DNA of 59,154 nt. Origin: Chromera velia (lineage: Eukaryota > Sar > Chromeraceae). The notes beneath the pieces were generated by a model. The model had not been told where the DNA came from. It did not search any database and was given only the letters and a program-made list of their open reading frames with translations. This document shows positions 24,722 through 34,849 of the stretch, one piece after another. How positions within the stretch are numbered: the first letter of the stretch is position 1; each line of letters begins with the position of its first letter. The stretch is taken from assembly GCA_018398765.1 (NCBI GenBank), contig JAHBMJ010005436.1, forward strand, positions 1-59,154. Direction: 5' to 3'. A program made the position numbers and the translations under genes.

Positions 24722-27700
24722 CCGCCCGCAGACACACATGAGGATGCGCATCGTCATAGAGAGAGACAAAACTGTGAGACAGCTAGGGTCAAAAGAAGGT
24801 GCAGAGAGGAGGGAGAAACAGAGTCCCGCTATCTTTCGCGATCGACCCATGAATCCTACCAATGAGGTCAAAGATCCTTTCATCCACGTATCTTTGTGAT
24901 GCGCCTTTCTATCTGTCTCTCTAAGCTGTCTGTTTCTCTCTGTGTGCAGGAAACCCAGATTCCTTTCCATTTGATGCTATTCAGATGATACACTCCTTCC
25001 ACCCAGCTGACCAATCTTTGAGCAATCAACCCACAGCCAGACTGATCGACTCACCTCCATACCAAGCAGGACCTCCAGGACCTCCTGAAGACTCCTCTTC
25101 TGAACAAAACTTCGGAAGGCGACAATTTCACTTTGTCGTTCATTCTTCTCCCTGCAGTGATGGATGGGTGCATTGGAAGGGGGAAGGAAGAGAGAAGAGA
25201 AGAGAAGGGAAGGACATGAGATGAGACAATTACAATACACAAAAAAAACAGTTGATTTCTGCTCCCTTCCTTACCTTGTTTGTGTCTTTGCTTCCTGACT
25301 TCTTTCATTCATTCCGTCTGTCAGTCCACCTGCTTCCCTGCAACTCTGATCAATCAACTTTCTCCTTGACTGCTCTCTGAATGCGTCGCTTTGTTTCCTC
25401 TTGCGCCCTCAGACTTTTCAATCTCTCTCTGCCTCCTAGACCTGTTTCATTACCCTAGTATTCCTTCCCAATGGAGTCCCCTGTAAGATTCCCGTCCTGC
25501 CTGTTCAGCTGACTTGTCCAACTCTCTTTTCAATTTGAGGATTTCTGCTTCCTGCTCTTCCATCTGCTTCGACACATTCCTCTTCACCTGCAGGTAGGCA
25601 GCATGATCGGTGCAAAAAACAATATTGCAGATCGGGATCAAATTACAACGAATCTTTTTCACGACAGCATCCCAATTCTACTCCACACGTCAGAAGAATC
25701 CTAGGAAACAAGGAAACAGAGCAGCGCGACTGCGTACATGCCAGCGGACTCGTTTCACCATCAGACGGAAGAAGTTTTTCAGTCAAACAAACACATTTGT
25801 AAGCGAGAAAGGTCTTCGGAGGAAAGCGTGAAGAGACAAGTGCTAGAGGCGTGAAACTGAGACGAAAATGCATGCAGTGACGGAAGAGGTTGCGTGTGTG
25901 TCTTCATTCTGTGCTTTTCACTTGCGTCTAGACGCCTCGCCTGCCTGTTTGATATGCCATCCTTTGGACTGGACATGCAGCAAGGCTACATAAATCCAAT
26001 GAATCAATCTACTGATCGATGATCCAAAAGAAACTTCCTTCCTTCCTTCAATTGAGAAGAAGACTGTAGATTGATTCATTCATTCCGCCTTCTCCGCTGC
26101 TCTCTCACACGAAAGGATACCGGGCACTTAAAGAGGGAAAGGGAGACGTCTGGATTCAAGCTTGAGTTAGTCAAGATAGATACCCCCCCCTCCCTCACTC
26201 ACTCAGGCTGACCTCATCGATGCGTTCTTTGAGGAGTTCGCATTTACTTTCAGACAGAATTCTTTTACTTGCATACATCATACATACACTGTATGAAAGT
26301 AAACGCTGACCTCATCGATGCGTTCTTTGAGGAGTTCAATCGTGACGTTGTCCAAGAAGGACGTGGGGTCAAAGAATTGGACTGGGACAATTAACACACA
26401 AACACACACATGAGAAAAGGGGGGGGGNAGGGGGGGGGGGGGAAGAGTGTGGGAGAAAAGAGGAAGACACAGAGAGGAAGATTCAGGAGTGACTGGAAAA
26501 GGTGAAGAAGAATACAAAATCTGCTTGAAAAAGGAAAGCGCGACTGATTCAGGAAGGCACTTTTGGTGTCGAAGGTGTGGGGAAGGGAAGAGCATTTCCC
26601 TTTTCAGAGTCATCCATCGGGGCTCTCTCGATTTTTCTCATGCTGCAAAATCGCTTCCTCGGCATTTTGCTTTCTTTTTTTGAAATTTCATGAATTGGCT
26701 GGGGGCCTCTTTGCGTTCGGACATGTATGTGGGTGTCCCAAGAAGCTGGCTGCATTTTTTGTTGACTGATTGGCTGACCATCATCAGGTTTAAATTGTTT
26801 GTCCTCGTCCTCATCCTCCTCTGCCTGTCCTCCTCTCTTTGCGTTCCTCTGTCGCTTCTCCCTCTTCTCCCTTTGGGTCTTCTCGAAGGCCTCCTTGTCA
26901 GTGACGGACTGTCGAAGGACGCAAATCTCCTTGTAGTAAGCGAGACGGAGGCTCTTCAAGGTCGAGGTCCTGCATTCAGCTTGCATGGTCGTGCGTGCAT
27001 CTAGCTATTGTCAAAATGTGTCTGTCACATCGACATTGCGTCTGACAAATTTGCGACTGCATGCAGTTCTTTGCTCATTGCCCCGTCCAATCGGCGACTC
27101 ATTCATGCCTCCATGTGGTCGTTATACACGGTGTGCGTCTTTCGTTCATCATTCCTTTGTTCTCACATGAAGTCTCTGTGGCCTCCTCCACCCGTGTCTG
27201 CTGGCCTGTCAACAAACTCCTCAGGATCGCAGTGTGTGGCTCTTTTGTGCACTCTTCTCTCACCTCCCGTCCTGAAATCGCCTCACTTGTCTCACGCTGG
27301 AATTTGTGCCCCGTCGTTGCTTCCTTCATCAATTCGATGTCCACTTGGTTGGTTGAAAATATGCTCGGCACTTCTGCCATCCTTGGTGTCTAAAATATGG
27401 ACAGCCTGGTTGTGTCCTACACTCCTGACTGATTGATTGGCTTACTGACTGACAGATTATCGACTTTCCGGCAGAGAACGGCGATTGCCCTGTGCATCGC
27501 GTGAACTGCCTTCACACTCACGCACTGCAATCAAGGGAAGGGAGGGGAAGGGAGGGGAAGGGAAGGGAGGGGAGGGGCGAATGGCGGGGGTCTGAGGAGG
27601 TGTCAAAACGGTTAGCCTCGCGAAGAAGAAAGAAAAGAGACCACAGATCCCCATTTTGAAACAAAGAAGAAAGAAAAGAGACCACAGATCCACATTTTGA

Positions 27701-28890
27701 AGAAAGAAAAGATACCACAGATCCACATTTTGAAACAAAGAAGAAAGAAAAGATACAACAGATCCACATTTTGAAACAAAGAAGAAATGGGACATGGAAA
27801 CCAATAGACAAGACAGGAAGCGGGCACGAAAGAGGAAAGCGAAAGAAAATAAGCAAGAAAAGGAGAAGCACGAAAGGCAAGAAAAGAAAAGCAAGTACCG
27901 ACCATTCGAGGCCGATCCTGCTCATAGAGCGGATCCACAAACACAAGCTCCTTCACATATTCTGCATGATGCAGTCACACGATCGATCATCAGTCCATTC
28001 ATCCATTTATCGATGGGCAGACAGGGAGGAGAAATACAAAACAAAACGACATTTCTCCTCGCCGTCTTGGTTGTCTGGTCGGCTACTTTTGATGAACCTT
28101 TTCGTTATGAGCTTCCTTTTTCCATCGCTGCATACCACCATGGAATCACCCGGCTGCCTGTCCCACACTACTGACTTGCGTCTTCAAAGTATGCGACCTC
28201 AAGGAGGTAAGGGTCCTCGAAGTCGTCCCTTCTCTGCAGGCAGGCAGACAGGCGGCCAGGCAGAGGGGGAAGGGGGGGTGATATGAGGGTGGGCTCGATG
28301 TCAGAAGAAAGGGTGTACCAGAACGGTCCTACATGTCATCTTGCGCATGTTTCTTTCTTTCTGTGGGTGTCTATCGAGGATTCTCATCTTCTGTGAGTGT
28401 GTGCGTGAGTGCGTGCGTGCGTGCGTGTGGTTCACTTGGACTTCTCTCCCGATTTCCATTTGTTTACACCAACCTGGCTGGCTAGTTCACGAACCGTACT
28501 AAAGGACAAGCACTCCTACAGCCTCAAACCTTGCCAAACCACCTATCAGTCGTGTTTCAGGCTCCAACGTCACCAGCACTTTCAGCGATCATGCACACCA
28601 CCAAGCCAGGCGCACGTTGGCACATCCACAAAGCAGAAGGAAATTTTCAAGGAGACATATATACAAGCAGTCGGTCAGTCACTCCATCAGGTAGACGGAC
28701 ACACAGACCCCCTCAAGCAGTCATCACCCTCCCCGGCCACCTTCTGATAGATGTCAAGAAGACGGGCAGAGTTCAGGTGATGCGGCGCGATGGTGCCCTT
28801 GAACGTCTGCTGAGAGATGAACGCAGTCTCGGAGGTGGGCACAAACGCTGCCTGCCCCCCGTGCTTCGCCTTATACTCCTCTGCCGCCAT
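12034..28890 (-). CDS. Giant coiled-coil protein, 25-exon model spanning an assembly gap
   Basis: Exons (high to low): 28890-28741, 28233-28176, 27961-27903, 27524-27454, 26969-26779, 26381-26311, 25587-25514, 25151-25055, 24603-24538, 24218-24175, [gap], 23629-23587, 23111-23064, 22555-22508, 22263-22161, 22003-21879, 21347-20859, 20490-20186, 19866-19768, 19468-19386, 18885-17651, 17294-17061, 16380-15985, 15649-15422, 14748-13015, 12519-12034. All junctions agree in phase, giving about 2178 residues. Residues 1-120 (MAAEEYKAKHGGQ start) look globular. Residues 170-300 and the products of the 22-23 kb, 21 kb and 17 kb exons are heptad-like coiled coil. The two longest exons encode Ser/Pro/Arg/Glu-rich disordered sequence. 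No catalytic motif or signal peptide is seen; a cytoskeletal scaffold role is inference. Half of the donors begin GTC. The gap may hide an exon: the flanking phases fit without one. An open stretch ending at 23392 fits no phase and is left out. The acceptors at 14748 and 17294 are the least certain. Confidence 0.65.
12731..13000. repeat. Long compound (CA)n/(CATA)n/(GA)n microsatellite in last intron
   Basis: About 270 bp of CA repeats, CATA repeats and GA repeats fill most of the intron between the exons ending at 13015 and starting at 12519. On the sense (minus) strand the order is CT repeat, then GTAT, then GT. Confidence 0.95.
22900..22973. repeat. Compound (CA)n(GA)n microsatellite in intron
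   Basis: CA repeats are followed by GA repeats within the intron between the 23064 and 22555 exon borders of the coiled-coil gene. The sense strand again reads CT then GT. Confidence 0.95.
23091..23215. repeat. Tandem duplication of an exon start and its 3' splice site
   Basis: A 43-bp segment covering the acceptor and the first 21 coding bases of the 23111-23064 exon (23091-23133) is repeated at 23173-23215. The 39-bp linker contains GAAAGTAAAC twice. The linker string GTATGAAAGTAAACGC is identical to one at 26290-26306. Confidence 0.85.
23912..24154. other. Assembly gap (243 N)
   Basis: Unresolved bases inside the coiled-coil gene, between the exon ending at 24175 and the exon starting at 23629. 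A further single N sits at 26428 in a G run. Confidence 0.99.
24463..24558. repeat. Tandem duplication of an exon end and its donor around a 43-bp TIR linker
   Basis: A 26-bp segment (24463-24488) that repeats the end of the 24603-24538 exon plus its donor lies beside the genuine copy (24533-24558) with one mismatch. The 43-bp linker at 24489-24531 begins GCATTTTCTTTC and ends with the exact complement GAAAGAAAATGC. Confidence 0.85.
26207..26337. repeat. Tandem duplication of an exon end and donor around a TIR linker
   Basis: A 33-bp segment carrying the end of the 26381-26311 exon and its GTCAGC donor (26305-26337) is repeated exactly at 26207-26239. The 65-bp linker has 18-bp inverted ends (GCATTTACTTTCAGACAG against GCGTTTACTTTCATACAG, two mismatches). 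Confidence 0.85.
27533..27596 (+). other. G-run tract with G-quadruplex potential
   Basis: Repeated GGGAAGGGAGGGG units run on the plus strand within an intron of the minus-strand coiled-coil gene, so the transcript would be C-rich. Confidence 0.6.
27617..27790. repeat. Minisatellite, about four units of 38-42 bp
   Basis: The unit contains AGATCCACATTTTGAAACAA and GAAGAAAGAAAAGA. Four near-identical copies lie within the intron between the 27903 and 27524 exon borders. Confidence 0.9.
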
Positions 28891-29933
28891 CTTTTCTTTT
28901 CTTTTCTTCGGTCAGGCAGGGTCGGCTCTCAGCCTGCTTCTTCCTCTTGTACTTAGCTGCCGCACACCGGCTGACCAAGGCGGAGGGACGGAAGAGTCAG
29001 GTCATCTTCTGTTCTGTAGTCAGAAGAAAGTTGTGGGTTAGACTGAGAAAATAGCATTGAAGCAAAATTTTTCATCCGACGGCCTCTGATCAATTGACCC
29101 TTCAATGAGACACCCGGCCGGCTTGAGGCATACGTGCACTGCGTCGTGCAGGTCTGTCTGGAATTGTTCGAGATACCTCCAGTCTGAGAAGGATGACTAG
29201 GTCGCTGATCGAAATGAACGCATGCATGCAGACAAATGCACGAAAACATGCATGCATGCGTCAGCAACAGGTGCGCTCTCATTGCGCGCGCGCGCGGCGG
29301 TGCATGCATGCATGCAAACTAGTTTTGCGCGCGGGCGCGCGCCAAATCGCGCCAATTATTGTTGAGGCGAGGAGACGGAAAAATACGGCTTACGACAGAC
29401 GATGGACAAAATTGGACAAACTGTCATGGACAAACAAGGCGCGTAATGGCATGTCAAGCCAGATAAGCAGTCATGCAGCCGTTAATTGGCAGTGGCAGGC
29501 AAGCCATATGCAAACCATGCAAGCCCTTGCAAGCCCACATCGATGCTCGGCTGAGGAATTTTACCGTAACTTCTCCACCAATTCAGCCTAGTTTTGGCAC
29601 TGCAGAGACAAGTCGCATCCTCTTGCAGCGTCTGCTTGCCGAGTGTAATTTGTGCGTCAATTCGCCAGACGCTGGATCGAGCAGAGGGGAGCGTAAAGAC
29701 TTTTTCTATTTCAGGAGCACGGTTGGAGTAATTGTAGCCCGCTTTCGAACTCGGGACTTTTTCGTGTGTGGCCCCAAGAGGCCTTGGCTGTGTCAAAGCG
29801 GATCCCCACTGACATTTGCTCTGGTACTTTTCGATCAGACGAATTTTAATTTGCCCCAGTTTGTTGGATACCAGTCCCACTCTCTCTGCCTATTTGAATC
29901 TTTTCCATAGAAACAAGAAGACGAAAATTCAGG
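28891..29933. promoter_or_regulatory. Divergent promoter region between coiled-coil and kinesin genes
   Basis: The two start codons lie 1044 bp apart and face away from each other. The core at 29221-29345 holds CATGCATGCA (29221-29230), CATGCATGCATGC (29248-29259), a CGCG run (29285-29298), TGCATGCATGCATGCA (29301-29316) and a second CGCG-rich stretch with GGGCGCGCGCC (29334-29342). An open frame of 145 codons at 29473-29910 (+) lacks protein-like composition and splice context and is not called. The bidirectional promoter is inferred from layout and motif recurrence. Confidence 0.5.
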
Positions 29934-32868
29934 ATGGACTCCAGGAACAGTACCACTGAGGAGTGGACGATAGTGGACATGGATCCTCTCTATCGCCCGT
30001 CCAGTACTGGTACCCCAACGGGTACCCCAGATCGAAGAGAGGTCGAGGGAAAAGAAAACCCAAGAGAGACGGAGGGAAAAGACGGCCTACCAGAGAATGA
30101 GTGTGTGGTCCTCCGGGTTTTTGCTCTACTCCTTTCTGACCCTTCCTTCCTGGGTTTTGCGTTTTGGAGAGAAATCAGGGGGCTGTCTGAGATCTCGAAG
30201 GAAATCAGGAGGGAATTCGAAAGCAATTCTGAATTCCTCTGGTAAGCCCCTCTGTGCCCTCTGTGTGTGTCTACATGATCTATGAGAGCAATGGATATGA
30301 CTGCAAAAGAACATTTTAAAAATCTTTGTTGCCAAAATTTCGAAAAAAATAACGATTCACTGCACTTTTCTACCGCACTGGATGGTCAAGAAGTGTCGAA
30401 TAATCATCCCATATCCTTGATTGTTCTCTGTCGCCTCAATTTCTCAGTTTTCCAATTTTGTGCCCTCCTTGTGCCCATATCCTTTCCTGTAGCGTCCTCC
30501 CGTCCTGCCTTTTGTTTTTCTTTGCCCTCCTGTCCTCCCTTTTCTTTCCTCCCTCTCTCCCTTCCTCTTCTTCACTGCATCTCTCTCCCTCCTTGCCAAC
30601 AACTCTTTCTTTCAGGTACCACGCCTGTCTCTCTCTGTCCGCTGACTGCGGCCTCTCCCTCCCCTTCGCCCTGGAGGAACCTGTCCGATTCGCGCTGCAC
30701 GTGCAGGGGAGAGGGGAGGGGACACACGGGCAGTCCCAGCAGCAGCAGCAGCAGCAGAGGGATGGGTTTTGGAGAAGAACTTTCAGGGAGGACCTTTATC
30801 CTCTTCGAAACATCTGGACAGAGACAGGGGATCCTCAGAGGAGACGGCCGAGCCAGAAGAGTCAGCAGAGCACAGATTTCAGAATGCAGGTGGTGGTGCG
30901 AGTCCGTCCAGTCAGTGAGAGAGACCAGAGAGACGCATCGAAAGACACAAAGAAGAAATTTTTGCTCCCACTCCACCAGCGCCTCCAATTTGCAAAGAAA
31001 AGTCAGAACTCTGAAGCTTTGCCCACTTCACTTTCAGAAAGCTCGCCCGCTTCAGCTTCGACTGACGCTTTGTCATCTTCCCGTCTCCTTCAATCTCTAG
31101 CCGGTAGCCCCCCTCCCGATTTGTTAGATGCAATGACGGGCAGATTGATGCACGTGCCTGTCCGCCTGCCGTCTTCCGGAAAGATCATGGACCTTCAAAC
31201 AGTGATGCAGTGTCTAGAAAAGCGAAAAGAGGACCCCTTTACGGGACACGCCCTTCTTCCCGAGAGCCTGAGACCAGATCCCGAGTTACAGAACCGTCTC
31301 AATGAATGGAGAAGTACCCACGCAGAGGGAGGCGCAGAGTCATTCCATGAGAGGTGCGGCCTCGCAGTGTCCGATCTCGGCGCCGCAGCTGAGGGCCTCT
31401 GGGGGGCTCTGACCCCTGAGCTTCTGAGTGCCTACTTCGAAGCACAGAGACTGAAGAAGGAGGGGGCGCGGCAGCTTGAGCTGCTTTCCCCTGAAGCCGA
31501 GAGAGGGTCCAGGGCGGCGGGTGCCTCGTCCTCCGCTTCTACTGCTGCGACTGGGGAGCAGGGGGGGGAGGGGGAAGGAGGGGGTGGTGCAGTTGAAGGG
31601 GGTGAAGGAGGAGAGGGGGTGGAGAGTGCTAGTGTGGGTGTCGTGGCGGGAAGGGGGGACGGTGGTAGGAAGAAAGAGGAAGGAGGAAAAGATGCGAAAG
31701 GAGATGTGAAGGAGAGTGAGGATGCTGAGGAGAGGCAGCGAGACAGTGCTCGTGTGGTGTCTCTCCAGCCATGCTGTGTGGTCATGCACGTGCCTGGTGC
31801 GGGTCTCCGTCCGTTTGCGTTTGTTCGTGTCTTCTCTCCAGATTCGTCGCAGGAGACGGTCTATCGAGAGACCGGCCTTCGTGCGGTGGTGAGTGCCTTG
31901 AATGGCGTGAATGCTTGCTTGCTGTGCTATGGGCAGACAGGGAGTGGGAAAACGCACACGATGTTCGGGTCGAAAGATTGGGAGCAGGAAGCGGAGAGCA
32001 TAGCTCGGTCCTCGTCTCTGTCTTCGGGTTCAGAATGGAAGGCTGCAGTGAAGGGGTCAGGAAGTTTCGGCATTGCCTTGAGGGCTTTGGCAGATGTGAC
32101 TGCGGTAGTATCTTCTCCTTCACTTTCTTCATTTGTTGGCCAGCAGACAGAGAGGGGGGGGGGGCGGGGGGTTGCGTCCAGGACTCGTTCCGCTGTTCGA
32201 CGATGGCATGTCACAATGGCGTGTGTGGAGATCTATCAGGTAGGTCGGTGGGTCGGTCGAGCGGTTGATGCATCCATCGTCTGGTTGCACGCCCATGCAG
32301 TCAGTCTGTTTGTTTTGTTTCTGCCGTCTTTTCCCTCTCGCAAACTTTTGAATCAAGCGGGGCCCGGGGCGCCTGATACGATTTGAAGACAAATTCGAAT
32401 GCGCGGACTGAATGTATGTCATCTACCCCCTCCTCTTCCGTCCGTTGGTTTCCGTTTATGTTCCTCTCCGTTAGCCTTCTTGTAAGGCAGAGCTCTTTTT
32501 TTTCTTCCCTCCCCTCTCGCATCGTCCATCCAGGAATTTCCTCTCTCTTCTTTCAGAACTGCATGCACGTTGTGAATCTTTCGTTCCCTCGTCCTGCACG
32601 CTCAAACCCGCACTTAATTGCCCCCCCCGGCCCCCTTCGGTCTGGACACTTGTTCGTTGCAGGAACGCATGACGGATCTGCTGACGGGAGGGGAGGTGAC
32701 TGTGGGGGGCCGGGGGGGGAGGGGGGCCCTTGGACAGGAGGGCGCCCCCGAGGCTTCTGCTGCATTCGACATTCGGGGGGCAACTCACGTGCAGGTCGGG
32801 GGCAGGAAGGAAAAGGGGGGAAGGGGCGAGGATGGAGCGATGTGTCAGGGAGGAGAGTGGGAGCGGTC

Positions 32869-32899
<31 letters not shown>

Positions 32900-34116
32900 G
32901 CGCCTTTTCTTTCACGTGTCTCTTTCTTTTTTCGTCGCCTTTTCTTTTTTCTTCGTTACGTACTTCACTCCTCTTCTGTCGTTCTCTTGCTCTGGTTCTG
33001 GGTGTGTGTGCATCCGCCCACGGGTGACAGCTTTCTTTCCCTTTTTATCTTCATTTCGTTGTGTGTGTTTGTTGCCGTTCCTTCCCTCCCTCTGTTTTTT
33101 TTTGGCTGACTGACAGTCTCCTTCTTTCTTTGTGTTTTTGTTCATGACAGCGTGTGTGAGTGAGTGAGTGAGTGAGTGAGTGATTGCAGATTCAAAGCTT
33201 TGCGGGGGCAGTCCGGACGCTCCTGCGTGCCGAGAACAGAAAGTCTCGAGCCGCAACGAAAATGAACGCACGGAGCAGCAGGGCACACACCGTGGTACTC
33301 CTGTCAATTTCACAGGTCGGTCTGTTTGGTTGTTAGGCAGAAGGAAGAGGGGGGGGAGGTTCCATTTAGGCTTCCTGGTTTTGTTTTCTTGGTCCTTTTT
33401 TATGAGGTTTTCTCCGTCTTGTCCTGGGGTCTCTTTCGAGGGGATATGGACAGATGTACAATGCCGTTTACTGACCAGAAGCCCGAAACTTGTTCTTGCT
33501 TCTTTCGTTACTGCTTCTTTCTGCCCTTTCTCTGTTAGATTCTATCCCCTCGTAGAATGGGAAGAGAAGCCTTCTTTTTTTCTCAACAAGAGAGATGTGA
33601 TGCGAGTTCGGTTGCATGGACTGCCTTTGCCCATTCGTCGTGTGTGCTTCAAGATTGTTGAACAAGCCTCTCTCTCTGCATTCCTCCCTGTGTAACCCTC
33701 TCTCTGATGACCCCCGTGCCCACGGACCGATCGATCAGAGACGGGATGCGAGCAAGATCCGGCGCTCCTCCCTCTGCCTGGTGGATCTTGCCGGGAGTGA
33801 GCGGCTGAAGAAGAGCGACGCTTGGGGGGGCCAGAGGGAGAGGGCACAGGCCGCACATCGAGAGGGGGCAGCAGAGAATGGTCTTCGCATGGGGACTGTG
33901 AAAGAGGCAGTGAGCATCAACTCGTCGTTGTTGTCTCTGGGCAGATGTGTGGACGCTCTGGTGGAGGGGAAGAGCCATGTGCCTTTTTTGGAGAGCAAAC
34001 TGACTGCCCTGCTCAGTCCCGCAATGGCAGGCAACTCCCGCACCTGGGCCGTCCTGTCCTGCCACCCTTCGCCAGAGCATGCAGGTGAGAGCGTAGTGCA
34101 TGCGTGGGTGTGTACG

Positions 34117-34180
<64 letters not shown>

Positions 34181-34849
34181 CGTGTGTCTGTGTGTGCTTA
34201 TTTATCTCTTTCTCTCTTCTCTCTCTCTCTCTCTCTCTCTCCCTCTGTGTGTGTGTGTGTGTGTGTCCCCGTCTCGAAAGTCGTCTTCCCTTCATTCGTC
34301 GCTGCCTTCCTGTCTTTTCTTCACTTCTTCACCTCGTGTCCCCACAGAAAAAATCGCTAGATGCACGTTGAAATTCCATCAACAAATCCGTTGGTTCGTT
34401 TGTTCCTCTTCCCTCCTCCCCCCTGCCTCCTTCTGCACGCAGGTGAGACCCTCTCGACGCTCAGGTTCGGGGAGCGGTGCGGTCACGTGAGCACGAGCCT
34501 TCTGCTGACAGGCTCTGGAGGGGGGTTTGGAGCTCTGGACGCTCGGAGGGCCCTGGAGGAAATCGACGAGGCACTCACCCTCTGCTCCTCCCAGATCGCA
34601 GCCCTCGAGCACAGACTGGGAGTGCGAGACAGTCAGACGAATGGGGGGGGGGCGAATACAGGCTCTGGCTCGAGGGCTACCGGGGGGGGGGAAGGGGCCG
34701 AAACAGGGTCTTCCACGCAGCATCGGCAGCAGCAAGAGGAGGGAACTTCGAGTGTGGAGAGAGAGAAGGTCGTACCAGGTCTCCAGAAACTGCGGGAGAG
34801 GGCGCGGCTTCTGTCTGTGAAGAGAAAGGAGCTCGAGGGACTCCTCTGA
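29934..34849 (+). CDS. Kinesin motor protein with F-box-like N-terminus, six exons
   Basis: Exons 29934-30241, 30616-32239, 32663-32794, 33190-33315, 33739-34084 and 34443-34849 join in consistent phase to 980 residues. Motor landmarks: MQVVVRVRPVSERD (193-206, beta-1), FAFVRVFSPD, P-loop GQTGSGKTHT (about 542), VEIYQERMTDLL across the exon 2/3 border, switch I NARSSRAH (about 712), switch II DLAGSERL (about 746), and ETLSTLRFGER near the motor end. A low-complexity, Gly/Glu/Ser-rich insert of roughly 260 residues separates beta-1 from the P-loop region. Residues 52-112 (LPENECVVLRVFALLL ... EFLWYHACLSL) match the F-box pattern. After the motor only about 130 residues remain, with short helical segments and no long stalk. 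The class cannot be assigned. A microtubule ATPase role follows from the motifs; recruitment to a ubiquitin ligase is speculation. Confidence 0.85.
34116..34265. repeat. Two compound (CT)n(GT)n microsatellites in kinesin intron 5
   Basis: CT repeats then GT repeats (34116-34192), followed by a second CT then GT block (34206-34265), directly downstream of the donor at 34085. Confidence 0.95.

Noticed and set aside
26207-26239. Second copy of an exon end as an extra exon
   Set aside because: It has no acceptor of its own and repeats the previous exon end; treated as a duplication.
27099-27380. 93-codon minus-strand frame inside the coiled-coil gene
   Set aside because: Protein-like composition, but its phase does not fit; splicing 27454 directly to 26969 is in phase and gives a smoother protein.
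27617-27790. CRISPR-like regular repeats
   Set aside because: Units are contiguous without unique spacers, and the genome is eukaryotic; it is a minisatellite.
29473-29910. 145-codon plus-strand frame upstream of kinesin
   Set aside because: Lies in the divergent promoter interval, no domain, no splice link to the kinesin start at 29934.
31340-31957. Antisense frame of 205 codons under the kinesin exon
   Set aside because: Shadow of the Gly/Glu-rich motor insert; the plus strand has clear kinesin motifs.
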